NCBI GenBank assembly: GCA_903888765.1 | Contig: CAISVF010000251.1 | Location: 1 to 44,723, forward strand | DNA length: 44,723 nt | Direction: 5' to 3' | Origin: an uncultured Verrucomicrobia subdivision 3 bacterium | GTDB taxonomy: Bacteria > Verrucomicrobiota > Verrucomicrobiia > Limisphaerales > UBA11358 | Shown: one piece after another, positions 1 through 8,349 of the stretch | How positions within the stretch are numbered: position 1 is the stretch's first letter | Layout: each line of letters starts with the position of its first letter | Translations under genes and position numbers: made by a program | Notes under the pieces: generated by a model | What the model was told of the DNA's origin: nothing | What the model saw: only the letters and a program-made list of their open reading frames with translations | The model's database searches: none

Positions 1-2734
1 AGACCAGAAGTTGGCCGGCACCGACCCGCGCCTCAAAGATGACGCCGAGTTTGTAATTCCGATTCCAGTCGTCAATTGCCGAAACGATGGGTTTCAGGTC
101 GTGCGGCAGGAGGTCGAGAGTCACCGCGCGCGCATTGCGAATGAGTTCCGACCATTGCCAATCGCAATGCGCAGCGGTGGGAAACTCCGCGAGGGCAGGG
201 GAATGGGTGTCGCACCACAGGCCCAGATGGCGCGCCCAGGTCGGTCCCATTAGCGCATTCCAGAACACAGGCACGCGGGCCAGTGGCGGGCTCCACCAAC
301 TCAAATCAGCGCGGCGCGGAGTGAGAAAAACTTTGCCACCCGCCGCCAGTTTTTTCTCCGCTTCCCGCCACGAATCCGTGGTATAAACTCCGGCCGGGCT
401 GGCGTCAGAAATGTGTTCAGGATAAAGCCAGAATTTCCACGTGTTGTGGAACACCGGGACGGCCAGGCTGGCTAGGGAATGGGGGGATTCCAAATGGGCT
501 CCGATAGCGAGGGTATATTGGCGAGGCGCGGGTAATTTTGAAAGATCCAGCGAGATGGTGCCCAGCGGGAAATTTTTTCCGATGGGAATGGTCCGGGCGG
601 GGAATTCGCCTTGCATGATGCAGTGACCTTGTGCATCCAGCACCGACCATTGGGCGGGGATATTCGTGAGAGGGCGGGCGCTGAAATTGGCAATTTCAAC
701 CGGAACATTAAAGGCATCGGCCGTAGTAAACACGCGCCGCGACAAGCGCGCCAAAGGGACCACCGGGCTGCAAAAATTCCGGAAGGCATCCGGTGTGACG
801 TAACCTTTGCTTTCCCAAAACGGGTCGAGCAAACCAATAAGGGCCGTTCCCTGGCCGGTATAATCGTGCAGGTCCAGCAATTGGAAACCTGCCAGTCCGG
901 GGGTGCGCAAGTTGGCCTCGATTTCTTCCTTATAGCACTGGAGCTGGAAACATCCCGAGGCATGCGCAAATTCATGGTTTTGTTCCAGCACACCGTGTGC
1001 GGTGGCGGAACTGCGGAAAATTTCAAAATTTCCCGGCTGCACGAAGCCGGTGAACTTTTTGATGACCGCAAAGTCAGGGTAGGCGCACCATTGACCGAGT
1101 TCATGTGCGATGACTGGCACGTCAATTCCTATGAGCGAATCGCCATAGTCGCTGCCGAACCAGCCGCCGACATTGCGCTGGCGGCGTTTGCCGATGCTGG
1201 AGCCAGCCAGATAATCCGCTCCGGTCACATGGCCGGCTACCTGGATCTGCGCCCAGCCGGTGTCCGGAGTGTAAAGCCGGCGGGGATCAGCGACCCGGAA
1301 ATGTTCCACCCAGGGCGGCAATACTTCCATCCAATGACCGTGCGCCTCGTTGCTGGCGGAGAGCAGCAGGAATGACGGATGATTCCCATAGGCTTTGAGG
1401 ATGCGCTCAGTTTCGGCATAGAGCATTTTTTCCATCGCGCCGCCGGGGCTGAATTCATTCCACATGCCACATTCGACCTGCAAGTAAAAACCCAGTTCGT
1501 CCGCTGCTTGAAACGCGGCTTCCGGCGGACACCAGGAATGAAAGCGCATGTGGTTCAGCCCGTAATCTTGGCACGTCAGGAAAATCTTCGTCCAAGCGGC
1601 GGTGTCTGTTGGCGGATAACCGGTCAGGGGAAAATCACCGCCAAAATGCGTGCCGCGAAAATAAAGCGGCTGCCCATTCAAGATAAATTGGGCGCCTTGG
1701 GCGTGGAAGTCGCGGAAGCCGTAGGTTACGGTCTTTTCATCACCAGTCACGTCGCCATCTGGCACGATCTTCGCGGTCAACTGTCGGAGATTCGGCGCAA
1801 ATTCACTCCAGGAAGGAATTATACCGGGATTGGTGGCACCTAAAGTGGTCTCAAATATTCTACCGGAGGTATCCCACGAGACAGCGATGGCCTCATCAAT
1901 GGAACCAGCCGTGCCGGAGGAAAACACATCGGTCTTTATGGTGACCTTGCCGCGCCCGCTTTGTCCCGTGGCGTTTCCAATTTTGCCTTTCACGGTGAGG
2001 GTATTGGAAGCAAGATGGGGAAAAAGTTGCAAATCTTCAAGCCACACCGGTGCCGTCGCGCGTAATTCCATTTTACCGGCGATGCCGTTCCAGGCCTGGT
2101 CAAGAGAATCAGAAATACTATGCGCGTCTGGTCGATACGGCAGAATCATTCGGTTATCCACGCGCACGGTGAGGCGATGTTTGCCCGGCGCAATTGATCG
2201 GGAGTGGAGCGCCCGGTCTGGCGCTGCCACCACGCCCAGTTCAAATTCATGCGGTGTGCAGAGACTGATTTCGGAGCCGATTTCCTGGTCGTCCAGCCAG
2301 GCCGTGGATTTCCAGTGCGGCCGCTCCAGAAACAATACGACGCGCCGGCCAAGCCAGTGCGGCGGTATTTCAATATCGCGCTGATACCACGCCGCGCCGA
2401 GATAATGCCGCATGGGCTGGCTGATGAAAGGCGTTTTTACCCTGCCGGCATTGGTGAAGGCAGCATAGTCCGCACGCAGGAACCAGAAATGGTCATAGAG
2501 CGATAGCACCCAGGGAGTGGTGGTGCTGATCTCGTCACCGTAGCCTTGCGCTTCGAGAATGCCGGGCAGTTTGATTTTATCCGGCAGGTTAATCGCAAAC
2601 CAGTGCTCGTTCGTGCCGGTGTCTGCACGGTCCAGGGCAAACCTCCATTCCCCGGCCAGCGGCAGAGTTTCGCCAGCCCGCAAAAGGAAGGAAGCGCAAC
2701 CAAGCATTACCCAAACGGATAGAAGGCGTTTCAT
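1..2734 (-). CDS. Secreted glycoside hydrolase family 2 protein (C-terminus beyond left edge)
   Basis: This open frame reads without a stop from ATG at 2734 to the left edge, giving at least 911 codons, so the 3' end is missing. The N-terminus MKRLLSVWVMLGCASFLLRA is a probable signal peptide, pointing to a periplasmic or surface enzyme. A GH2 sugar-binding jelly roll follows (AAWYQRDIEIPPHWLGRRVV, about residues 120-140), then an Ig-like domain, then a TIM barrel. In the barrel, SASNEAHG carries the probable acid/base Glu463 and IAHELGQW the probable nucleophile Glu545. These two Glu and the segment LLDLHDYTGQGTALIGLLDP are typical of GH2-like proteins common in Verrucomicrobia and Bacteroidetes. 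The substrate cannot be told from sequence; a beta-galactosidase or beta-glucuronidase type is possible. It lies 146 bp downstream of the ABC ATPase gene on the same strand. Confidence 0.88.
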   Translation of the reverse strand, partial: MKRLLSVWVMLGCASFLLRAGETLPLAGEWRFALDRADTGTNEHWFAINLPDKIKLPGILEAQGYGDEISTTTPWVLSLYDHFWFLRADYAAFTNAGRVKTPFISQPMRHYLGAAWYQRDIEIPPHWLGRRVVLFLERPHWKSTAWLDDQEIGSEISLCTPHEFELGVVAAPDRALHSRSIAPGKHRLTVRVDNRMILPYRPDAHSISDSLDQAWNGIAGKMELRATAPVWLEDLQLFPHLASNTLTVKGKIGNATGQSGRGKVTIKTDVFSSGTAGSIDEAIAVSWDTSGRIFETTLGATNPGIIPSWSEFAPNLRQLTAKIVPDGDVTGDEKTVTYGFRDFHAQGAQFILNGQPLYFRGTHFGGDFPLTGYPPTDTAAWTKIFLTCQDYGLNHMRFHSWCPPEAAFQAADELGFYLQVECGMWNEFSPGGAMEKMLYAETERILKAYGNHPSFLLLSASNEAHGHWMEVLPPWVEHFRVADPRRLYTPDTGWAQIQVAGHVTGADYLAGSSIGKRRQRNVGGWFGSDYGDSLIGIDVPVIAHELGQWCAYPDFAVIKKFTGFVQPGNFEIFRSSATAHGVLEQNHEFAHASGCFQLQCYKEEIEANLRTPGLAGFQLLDLHDYTGQGTALIGLLDPFWESKGYVTPDAFRNFCSPVVPLARLSRRVFTTADAFNVPVEIANFSARPLTNIPAQWSVLDAQGHCIMQGEFPARTIPIGKNFPLGTISLDLSKLPAPRQYTLAIGAHLESPHSLASLAVPVFHNTWKFWLYPEHISDASPAGVYTTDSWREAEKKLAAGGKVFLTPRRADLSWWSPPLARVPVFWNALMGPTWARHLGLWCDTHSPALAEFPTAAHCDWQWSELIRNARAVTLDLLPHDLKPIVSAIDDWNRNYKLGVIFEARVGAGQLLV

Positions 2735-2880
2735 GATGCCGGCAGATTACCCGCGAAACTCCGGCGATTAAATCAACAAAAATGGGGATGCGGGCAAAAC
2801 AGACGGGAATCGTACCGGGCAAGGTGCCAGGCGAGGTTGGCTGAGGTCTGCCCGGAGCCCAACTCCCATCCGCTGTTTGA

Positions 2881-3690
2881 TCAAAGCAGGATGCGGGGTT
2901 TTGACTGGACTTGCATCGTGTAGCGTCCGGCCTGGCAACCTAGTTTTAGTTTGGTTGAAAAAGCCGATGTTAGGATGGGCGCGGTCAGCACGGCACCTTT
3001 TTTGCCGGCTGCCAGCACGGCACCCTGTTGCAGCACCAGGGCATGCGAGAATACGGGCATGATTTCCTCCACGTGGTGAGTGACGAGGACCAGCGTAGAT
3101 GACTGGTGGTGCTGGCCGAGGCGCTGGAGAAATTGCAGGAAATGTTCCCGCGCGGCGGGGTCCAGACCGGCGCACGGTTCGTCCAGAATCAATAAAGGCG
3201 GCCTGGCCATTAACGCCCGGGCAATCAGGACGCGCTGGCGTTCGCCCTGGGAGAGCACGCGCCATGGACGCGCTGCAAGCTGGGCGCATTCGACCTGCTG
3301 GAGCAGTTGCATGGCCCGCTGTTTTTCAGCGCGGCTGAGCTGCCCCCAGAAATCAATCATGGCATATTTGCCGCTGGCGACGGTTTCCAAAGCCGGTTCA
3401 TCATCCGCCATCATTTGCCGCACCGAGGAACTGACCAGACCAACTTTCTTGCGCAATTCCCGCCAATCGGATTGCCCGTAGGTTTTCCCGAGCAGATAGA
3501 TTTCCCCGGCCGTGGGCATCAGGTATCCCATCAGGGCACTTAATAGCGAGGTTTTTCCCGAGCCGTTCGCGCCGAGAATGACCCAGTGTTGGCGGTGTTC
3601 CACCCGCCAGCTCATATCCTTTAAAATCACGGTGCCACCGCGTTCGATGCGGAGCTTGGAGATTTCCAGAATGGGGGGGACCGATTTCAC
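2881..3690 (-). CDS. ABC transporter ATP-binding protein
   Basis: An ATPase subunit of about 269 aa. Counting from the chosen start, Walker A is GANGSGKT (about residues 40-47). The signature is LSQGERQRVLIARAL, Walker B is LLILDEPCAGLD, and the switch histidine is in VTHHVEE. It resembles the single-domain ATPases of the ModF/YlmA type, which often occur without an adjacent permease; none is seen here. The open frame extends upstream to 3966, but that part would overlap the 3' end of the oxidoreductase gene by about 190 bp and is not ABC-like. I therefore place the start at GTG 3690, just before the conserved beta strand PPILEISKLRIERG. No clear Shine-Dalgarno sequence precedes it, so the start is uncertain. 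What it transports or regulates is unknown. Confidence 0.85.
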   Translation of the reverse strand: MKSVPPILEISKLRIERGGTVILKDMSWRVEHRQHWVILGANGSGKTSLLSALMGYLMPTAGEIYLLGKTYGQSDWRELRKKVGLVSSSVRQMMADDEPALETVASGKYAMIDFWGQLSRAEKQRAMQLLQQVECAQLAARPWRVLSQGERQRVLIARALMARPPLLILDEPCAGLDPAAREHFLQFLQRLGQHHQSSTLVLVTHHVEEIMPVFSHALVLQQGAVLAAGKKGAVLTAPILTSAFSTKLKLGCQAGRYTMQVQSKPRILL

Positions 3691-3773
3691 GGCCGATTTT
3701 TTATCACAAAGCAGCGAAGCCGCCAAGTTTTGGTCGTTATTTTGGTGGGTATCATCGTCGAATGCTGTTTGGG

Positions 3774-4835
3774 TTAGAGTGCCACGGATTTGCCACTTTT
3801 CCCCGCTTGGAGACAGGCGTCTAATACTATTTGGGTTTTTAAAGACCAGAACGGCCAGTCGCGGTTTAGTGTGCCGGAGAATATCTGGTTGGCAAAATTC
3901 CGGAACATGCGAGTGTCTTGGGCGGTTGAATGCCCCGGTATTGCCGGGTCTGAGCCGGGTGGACATGGGGCACCGCTGTCCGCGCGCACCACCTGTTCAT
4001 TCAGTTCAAATGCCGGTTCGTACCCGTTACGCGGATGGACAAAATCAGGCATCCACAAGCTGCCGTTGCGTCCGCTGATGAACGCCCAGTTTTGTTTGGC
4101 GGTGAGAAAAGAACAGTAAAAACCGGACGAAACCCCGTCGGCAAAAAACAATTCAGCGGAAAACTCGGTTGGAGTGCCGTCAGCGGACCGCGCCAGAATG
4201 GTGGCGCTGACGGAATGCGGCAATTGCCAGTTTAGCGTCCATAAGGTGATCCGGAGGGAATACCAGCCAAGATCCCCGAGGCAACCGGCGGGCTCCAACT
4301 CGCGCTTCACGCGGATGTTGTTGCTGAGAAACTCCTCTCCTCCGGGAAAGCAAAATGCGCTGGAAATGCGCTGGAGCTTGCCGAGGCTGCGGCCGTCATC
4401 CAGGGCCGCACGGATTAGCGGCAGCCGTGGATTGTGCATGAACATCACGCCGTCCATGAACTGCACGGAATGTCTCTGGCAGGCGGCCATCATTTCCTCC
4501 AGTTCCAAGCGGCTGGTGGCGCAGGGTTTCTCGCAGAGAATGTGTTTGCCGGCTTGCGCAGCCCGAATCACAAAATCTCTTCGCAGGGCGGTGGGCATCG
4601 GTACATAGACAGCATCCACCTCCGGCGACGCCAGCAATTCCTGATAGCTGCCCAAAGCGCACGGAGTTTCCGGAAAGCTGAATTCGCGCTGTAATTCCTC
4701 AATGAATTGGCGACTCCTGCCGACTTCGCGGCTGGCCACGGCCGACACCACGCAATTGCCGGAATGGAAAACGGCTTTCCAGTTTTTGCGGCCAATGCCA
4801 GCAGTGCTGGCAAATCCGATTCGTAGTTTTTTCAT
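3774..4835 (-). CDS. Gfo/Idh/MocA family NAD(P)-dependent oxidoreductase
   Basis: A 353-aa protein, normal length for the family. The Rossmann fold begins at KKLRIGFASTAGIGRKNW, a somewhat degenerate G-x-G-x-x-G region. It is followed by VDAVYVPMPTALRRDFVIRA and the family hallmark GKHILCEKPCA, whose Lys is the conserved catalytic/cofactor residue. The C-terminal half is the beta-sheet substrate domain (GCLGDLGWYSLRITLWTL). Enzymes of this family oxidise or reduce sugar-like substrates; the specific one is not readable. It starts with ATG at 4835, 45 bp after the CbiX-like gene and in the same direction, and is followed after 83 bp by the ABC ATPase, so the three may be co-transcribed. There is no signal peptide, so it is probably cytoplasmic. 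Confidence 0.9.
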   Translation of the reverse strand: MKKLRIGFASTAGIGRKNWKAVFHSGNCVVSAVASREVGRSRQFIEELQREFSFPETPCALGSYQELLASPEVDAVYVPMPTALRRDFVIRAAQAGKHILCEKPCATSRLELEEMMAACQRHSVQFMDGVMFMHNPRLPLIRAALDDGRSLGKLQRISSAFCFPGGEEFLSNNIRVKRELEPAGCLGDLGWYSLRITLWTLNWQLPHSVSATILARSADGTPTEFSAELFFADGVSSGFYCSFLTAKQNWAFISGRNGSLWMPDFVHPRNGYEPAFELNEQVVRADSGAPCPPGSDPAIPGHSTAQDTRMFRNFANQIFSGTLNRDWPFWSLKTQIVLDACLQAGKSGKSVAL

Positions 4836-4880
4836 AAAAAATCCCGGTGGCGGTGGTTTGTTGGCGACGAGGAGATTCGG

Positions 4881-5729
4881 TTACAGCCCTGAACTGGATT
4901 GGTGGGTGGCTTCGTGTACCCGTGCCAAAATCACCTCTGCCAGCAGCGGCGCGGTGCCGACGGAAGGCGTGTACCAGACCAATTTGCCGTGTTTTTCGGT
5001 GGGGTTGCGCCAGGTCGGTTGGCCGGCGGCAAGGCGCTCTTTTACGAGCGTTGCGGGCTCGCCTAGCAGCACGGGAATGTCTTCGACTGCGTGGAGACCG
5101 TCGCTGATGAAAAAAGGGACCACGATTATGTGTTTGGTTTGGGCCAGTGAATAACAATCCCCGATCCGCGGTTCTTCTTCCATGAAAATGTGGTGCACTC
5201 CGGCATAAATTTTTCGGGCGCGAATCAATTCTGCTTGTCGCTCTATTGCCTGGCGGGAAACGCGGTTTCTGCCGGTGCCATGGCCGGCGATGAAGAGTGT
5301 CAGATCGGCCGGTCGGGGAGGGCGCGGGAAGGGGAATTTTTGGATCACCTCGGTGGCGCGGGCCAGAATGACGCCGGTCATGGCATCGTGCGTGCCGACG
5401 GGGCGGCAGTAATGCAAAACCATCTCGTTGGCAGTTAATTTTAAACAAGTGGGATAGGTGAAACCCAGCTCCTGGGGTATGATTTCCGTGCTGAAATAGC
5501 CTTCGCTGATGAAAAGTGGGGCGATGAAAATGCAGGGCGCGGAAATATTGGCCAGGACACTTTTAAGCTGAGGTTCCTGTTTCCAATAGGCTTCGTGGAC
5601 GTCGCGGAATAGTCTGCGACGGCGCAGTTCCGCTGCGTGCAACTTGGCCGGCAAACCGGAGTTGGGGTTCAACTCCGTGCCGTGGCCCAGCACGATCAGC
5701 GCGGATGTGGAAAAATTTTCGCCTTGCAC
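4881..5729 (-). CDS. CbiX-like sirohydrochlorin chelatase family protein (two-lobed)
   Basis: A 282-aa protein made of two tandem CbiX/class II chelatase lobes. The first has IVLGHGTELNPNSG (His16) followed by IFIAPLFISEGYFSTEIIP. The second has FIAGHGTGRNRVSRQ (His150) followed by IIVVPFFISDGLHAVEDIP. These repeated His-Gly plus hydrophobic-Pro-hydrophobic-Phe patterns are typical of enzymes inserting Co or Fe into sirohydrochlorin on the way to cobalamin or siroheme. No other tetrapyrrole gene is nearby, so the metal and pathway are inferred from family only. The start is GTG at 5729. The gene is divergent from the cytochrome gene across about 117 bp and is the first of three leftward genes. 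Confidence 0.82.
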   Translation of the reverse strand: MQGENFSTSALIVLGHGTELNPNSGLPAKLHAAELRRRRLFRDVHEAYWKQEPQLKSVLANISAPCIFIAPLFISEGYFSTEIIPQELGFTYPTCLKLTANEMVLHYCRPVGTHDAMTGVILARATEVIQKFPFPRPPRPADLTLFIAGHGTGRNRVSRQAIERQAELIRARKIYAGVHHIFMEEEPRIGDCYSLAQTKHIIVVPFFISDGLHAVEDIPVLLGEPATLVKERLAAGQPTWRNPTEKHGKLVWYTPSVGTAPLLAEVILARVHEATHQSSSGL

Positions 5730-5846
5730 GACTGAGATTCTGCCGGAAGACTTGCTGGCGGCAAGTCACCTAATGCAAAATTTTAGTGAAACCTTTTGAC
5801 GTCACTGGTGTCTAAACCACAAATTATGGCCGATACAAATATTCAT

Positions 5847-6254
5847 ATGAAAAACAGCAAACTAATCCTCCTGACCTTGGCTGCGACGGTCGTCGCCGCT
5901 ACCAATAACTTCGCCCAAGGCACCTTGCCGCCGGCAGCCGACAAGAAAGACGTGACTTATGCCACGGACATCAAGCCGATTTTTGACGTCTCCTGTGTGA
6001 AATGCCACAGTGGGGCCAAACCCAAGGCCCGTCTTACGATGGACACGCTTGCCGGGGTGCTCAAAGGCACCAAAATGGGCCCCATCATCAAAGCCGGCGA
6101 TAGTGCGAACAGTTTTATTATTAAATCGGTAGCCCATCTGACTTCCGAACGCGACGAGTGGATGCCGCCGGTTCCCAACAAGGCTGGTATCAAGCCGCTC
6201 ACCCCGGCGGAAATTGGTTTGCTGCGGGCCTGGATTGATCAGGGAGCTAAATAA
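5847..6254 (+). CDS. Small secreted c-type cytochrome (single CxxCH)
   Basis: About 135 aa. The N-terminus MKNSKLILLTLAATVVAATN, ending near NNFAQG, is a probable signal peptide, which is why ATG 5847 is preferred over in-frame ATG 5826 or the far upstream codon at 5796. The mature part starts VTYATDIKPIFDVSC and carries one haem-binding motif C50-V-K-C53-H54. Met in EWMPPVPNK is the likely distal ligand. The DIKPIFDxxCVKCH pattern is that of the cytochrome domains (PSCyt1-like) abundant in Planctomycetes and Verrucomicrobia, where they are usually fused to large proteins; here the domain stands alone. It probably acts as a periplasmic electron carrier; its partner is unknown. It is monocistronic and ends at the terminator at 6270. 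Confidence 0.85.
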   Translation: MKNSKLILLTLAATVVAATNNFAQGTLPPAADKKDVTYATDIKPIFDVSCVKCHSGAKPKARLTMDTLAGVLKGTKMGPIIKAGDSANSFIIKSVAHLTSERDEWMPPVPNKAGIKPLTPAEIGLLRAWIDQGAK

Positions 6255-6269
6255 TCTAACCGGAATTTT

Positions 6270-6308
6270 ACCAGGTGTCTTGCGAAAGCAGGGTGCCTGG
6301 TTATTTTT
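6270..6308 (+). terminator. Intrinsic terminator of the cytochrome gene
   Basis: A 14-bp stem (6270-6283 with 6288-6301) closed by a GAAA tetraloop and followed by TTATTTTT. Four of the pairs are G·U wobbles when read on the plus strand and would be A·C mismatches on the minus strand, so the hairpin is built for rightward transcription. Its right arm and T-tract overlap the last codon of the convergent dnaG gene. Confidence 0.8.
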
Positions 6309-8112
6309 GCAGGGCGGCGAGTGGCGAGCGTTTTTCTTGTTTCAATTTAATCTGCTCGCGCAGCAGGTCAACCCGTGCCTCCTCGGCTAGCTCGGGTTGG
6401 GAGGCTTGCTGGGTGAGCAGTCCAATCTGGCGATCGAGATGCTGATTGCGCAGTTTAAGCATAATATCCCTAAGCTGGGTCTCGGGATTGGGAATGGGTC
6501 GTGCCTCCATGACCGCTTCCGTGATCAATTGGTGCAGCGGGGCGGATTCGCAATTTTCAAGGAATTCTGCGAGACTCTGCCAGACGCCCTGTTCGTGAAT
6601 GGCGAGGCGCTGCGCCACAATTTGTCGCACTTGCGGATGCTGGATCCAATCCGCCTCCAGATGCTGACTGGTTGTTTCCGCCAGTTCATCGTGAAGCAGC
6701 AACAGTTTCAATAAATGCAATTCGATGGGCGAGGGGCGGATGAATTCCACCGCCGGTTCGGTGTTTTCCAGTGGCTCTTCTTCGCTCGTCCGGGCGGCAA
6801 TTGGTGGGGCGTGGCTTTTTTTAAACTCGGCTCGCACCGCTTCGGCGGCAACCCCCAGCCGCAGGGCGGTTTTTTGGGCGTAGGCGTCAATTAAAACACG
6901 GTTTTCGGTCTTGTGTACTGCGGTGGCCATGGCCTGCAAAATTGCCAGCCGGCCTTTATCACTGGCGATTTCGTGGGTCGCGCAAAGCCGGTTTAAATAG
7001 TAGTCAAAAAATCCCTCGGCCTGGCGAATCACCTCGCTGAAAGCTACGCCGCCGTTGGCTTTGATGAAACTATCCGGGTCATGCGGCGCCGGCACGATGG
7101 CCACGCGCACGGCCAGGTCGGCGGCGAGCAGGTGGTCGAGGGCGCGGACGGCGGCATTTTGGCCGGCGTTGTCCGAATCAAAACAGAGCACCACCTCATT
7201 GGCGTAACGTTTGAGGATGCGTGCATGCTGTTCGGTGAAGGCGGTGCCTTGCGGCGCGACGATGTTTTGCACGCCATTCATGAAGCAGGCGATCAAATCC
7301 AACTGACCTTCGCAGATAATGGCACAGTTGGCTTCCAGAATCGCTCGTTTGGACTTGTCGAGGCCAAAGAAAATCCTGCTTTTGGTAAAGATCGGGGTTT
7401 CCGGCGAGTTGACGTATTTGGCGGTCTTTTCATCGCCGGACAGAATCCGCCCGCTAAACCCGATCACGCGGCCTTGTTCGTTGGCAATCGGAAACATCAG
7501 CCGGCCACGGAAGCGATCGTAGTAATTTCCCGTTTCTTCTTTCCGAATAATCAGCCCGGCTTTTTCCACGGTGGCGAGATCAAATTTTTTACTCCGCGCC
7601 CAGTTCACGGTGTCGTCCCAAACTTCGGGGGCGGCTCCGATGCGGAAGAGTTTAATCGCTTCATCGCTGACGCCGCGCTGCTCCAAATATTGGCGGGCGA
7701 GTTGGCCGGCGGCTTCGCTGGCAAGGCAGTTTTGCCAGCGCTGGGCGAGTTGGTCGTGGATTTCCAGGAGTTGCTCTTTCAGGTGGCGGGATTCCTGCGC
7801 GCCGGGCGTGTTTTCAAATTCGAGGGGAATTTTCGCGCGCTCCGCCAGCCGGCGAACGGCGTCCATGAAACCGATTTTTTCGTATTCTTTGACGAAAGTG
7901 AAGACATCGCCGCCCTTGTGGCAGCCAAAACAATGGAAAATTTGCTTCTGAGGGTTGACATTAAAGCTGGGGGATTTTTCCTGGTGAAAGGGACACAGAG
8001 CGGTGAAATTGGCTCCGGCACGTTTGAGTGGCAGATAGGAACCAACAATGTCCACAATGTCGCTGGCGGCGCGGATTTGTTCGCGCGTGGCGGGAGTGAG
8101 AAAGCCGGCCAT
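6301..8112 (-). CDS. dnaG: DNA primase DnaG
   Basis: A 603-aa protein, full length for bacterial DnaG, which makes RNA primers on the lagging strand and docks on DnaB helicase. The N-terminal CHC2 zinc-binding domain has Cys40, His43, Cys61 and Cys64 (ALCPFHQEKSPSF and HCFGCHKGGDVF). The central RNA polymerase/Toprim core has Glu268 in AIICEGQLDLIACF and Asp312/Asp314 in VVLCFDSDNAGQ, the metal-binding acidic set. The C-terminal 150 residues are the more variable helicase-binding region. ATG at 8112 is preceded by TAGGA, a plausible ribosome-binding site. It is divergent from asd. The macromolecular-synthesis operon partners rpsU and rpoD are not next to it. Confidence 0.97.
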   Translation of the reverse strand: MAGFLTPATREQIRAASDIVDIVGSYLPLKRAGANFTALCPFHQEKSPSFNVNPQKQIFHCFGCHKGGDVFTFVKEYEKIGFMDAVRRLAERAKIPLEFENTPGAQESRHLKEQLLEIHDQLAQRWQNCLASEAAGQLARQYLEQRGVSDEAIKLFRIGAAPEVWDDTVNWARSKKFDLATVEKAGLIIRKEETGNYYDRFRGRLMFPIANEQGRVIGFSGRILSGDEKTAKYVNSPETPIFTKSRIFFGLDKSKRAILEANCAIICEGQLDLIACFMNGVQNIVAPQGTAFTEQHARILKRYANEVVLCFDSDNAGQNAAVRALDHLLAADLAVRVAIVPAPHDPDSFIKANGGVAFSEVIRQAEGFFDYYLNRLCATHEIASDKGRLAILQAMATAVHKTENRVLIDAYAQKTALRLGVAAEAVRAEFKKSHAPPIAARTSEEEPLENTEPAVEFIRPSPIELHLLKLLLLHDELAETTSQHLEADWIQHPQVRQIVAQRLAIHEQGVWQSLAEFLENCESAPLHQLITEAVMEARPIPNPETQLRDIMLKLRNQHLDRQIGLLTQQASQPELAEEARVDLLREQIKLKQEKRSPLAALQK

Positions 8113-8272
8113 GAGATTTCCTAGGATTGCCCGCCTTCAGATGTTAAAATTTGTGGCTCCCGCGCCGTCGCTGGCGGGGGTGAAGTTTTCCGTTTGGAAG
8201 TAAATTGATTCGGGGTAACCACGGTCATGGGGAAATCATTTATTCCCGAGTGCCGAAAGGCGAGAGAAATTT

Positions 8273-8284
8273 GGCGGGCCCGCC
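8273..8284. promoter_or_regulatory. GC-rich palindrome in the dnaG-asd divergent region
   Basis: A perfect 12-bp palindrome GGCGGGCCCGCC flanked by AATTT on the left and GAAATT on the right, which extends the dyad with one bulged base. It lies about 25 bp upstream of the -35 element of asd and could be an operator or a hairpin. No regulator can be assigned. Confidence 0.3.
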
Positions 8285-8309
8285 GAAATTGGCAAGTGGA
8301 ACAGGGAAA

Positions 8310-8337
8310 TTGACGCTTGCGCATTTTTTGGTATGAT
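8310..8337 (+). promoter_or_regulatory. Sigma70-like promoter of asd
   Basis: TTGACG (8310-8315), a 16-bp spacer, then TATGAT (8332-8337): both hexamers are one base from consensus. The ATG of asd is at 8350, so a start point about 7 bases past the -10 would leave a leader of only about 6 nt. This fits the lack of a Shine-Dalgarno sequence before asd. Confidence 0.7.
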
Positions 8338-8349
8338 GGACGACCATTT

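Noticed and set aside
611-1375. 254-aa open frame on the plus strand, and shorter leftward frames at 472-1125
   Set aside because: They are shadows of the GH2 gene, which reads continuously across 2734 to 1 with both catalytic Glu.
3691-3966. N-terminal extension of the ABC ATPase frame
   Set aside because: It overlaps the oxidoreductase gene on the same strand and has no ABC-type sequence; GTG 3690 gives a normal-length ATPase.
7081-8124. 347-aa open frame on the plus strand
   Set aside because: It lies entirely opposite dnaG, whose zinc and Toprim motifs are intact. It has no promoter, signal or domain.
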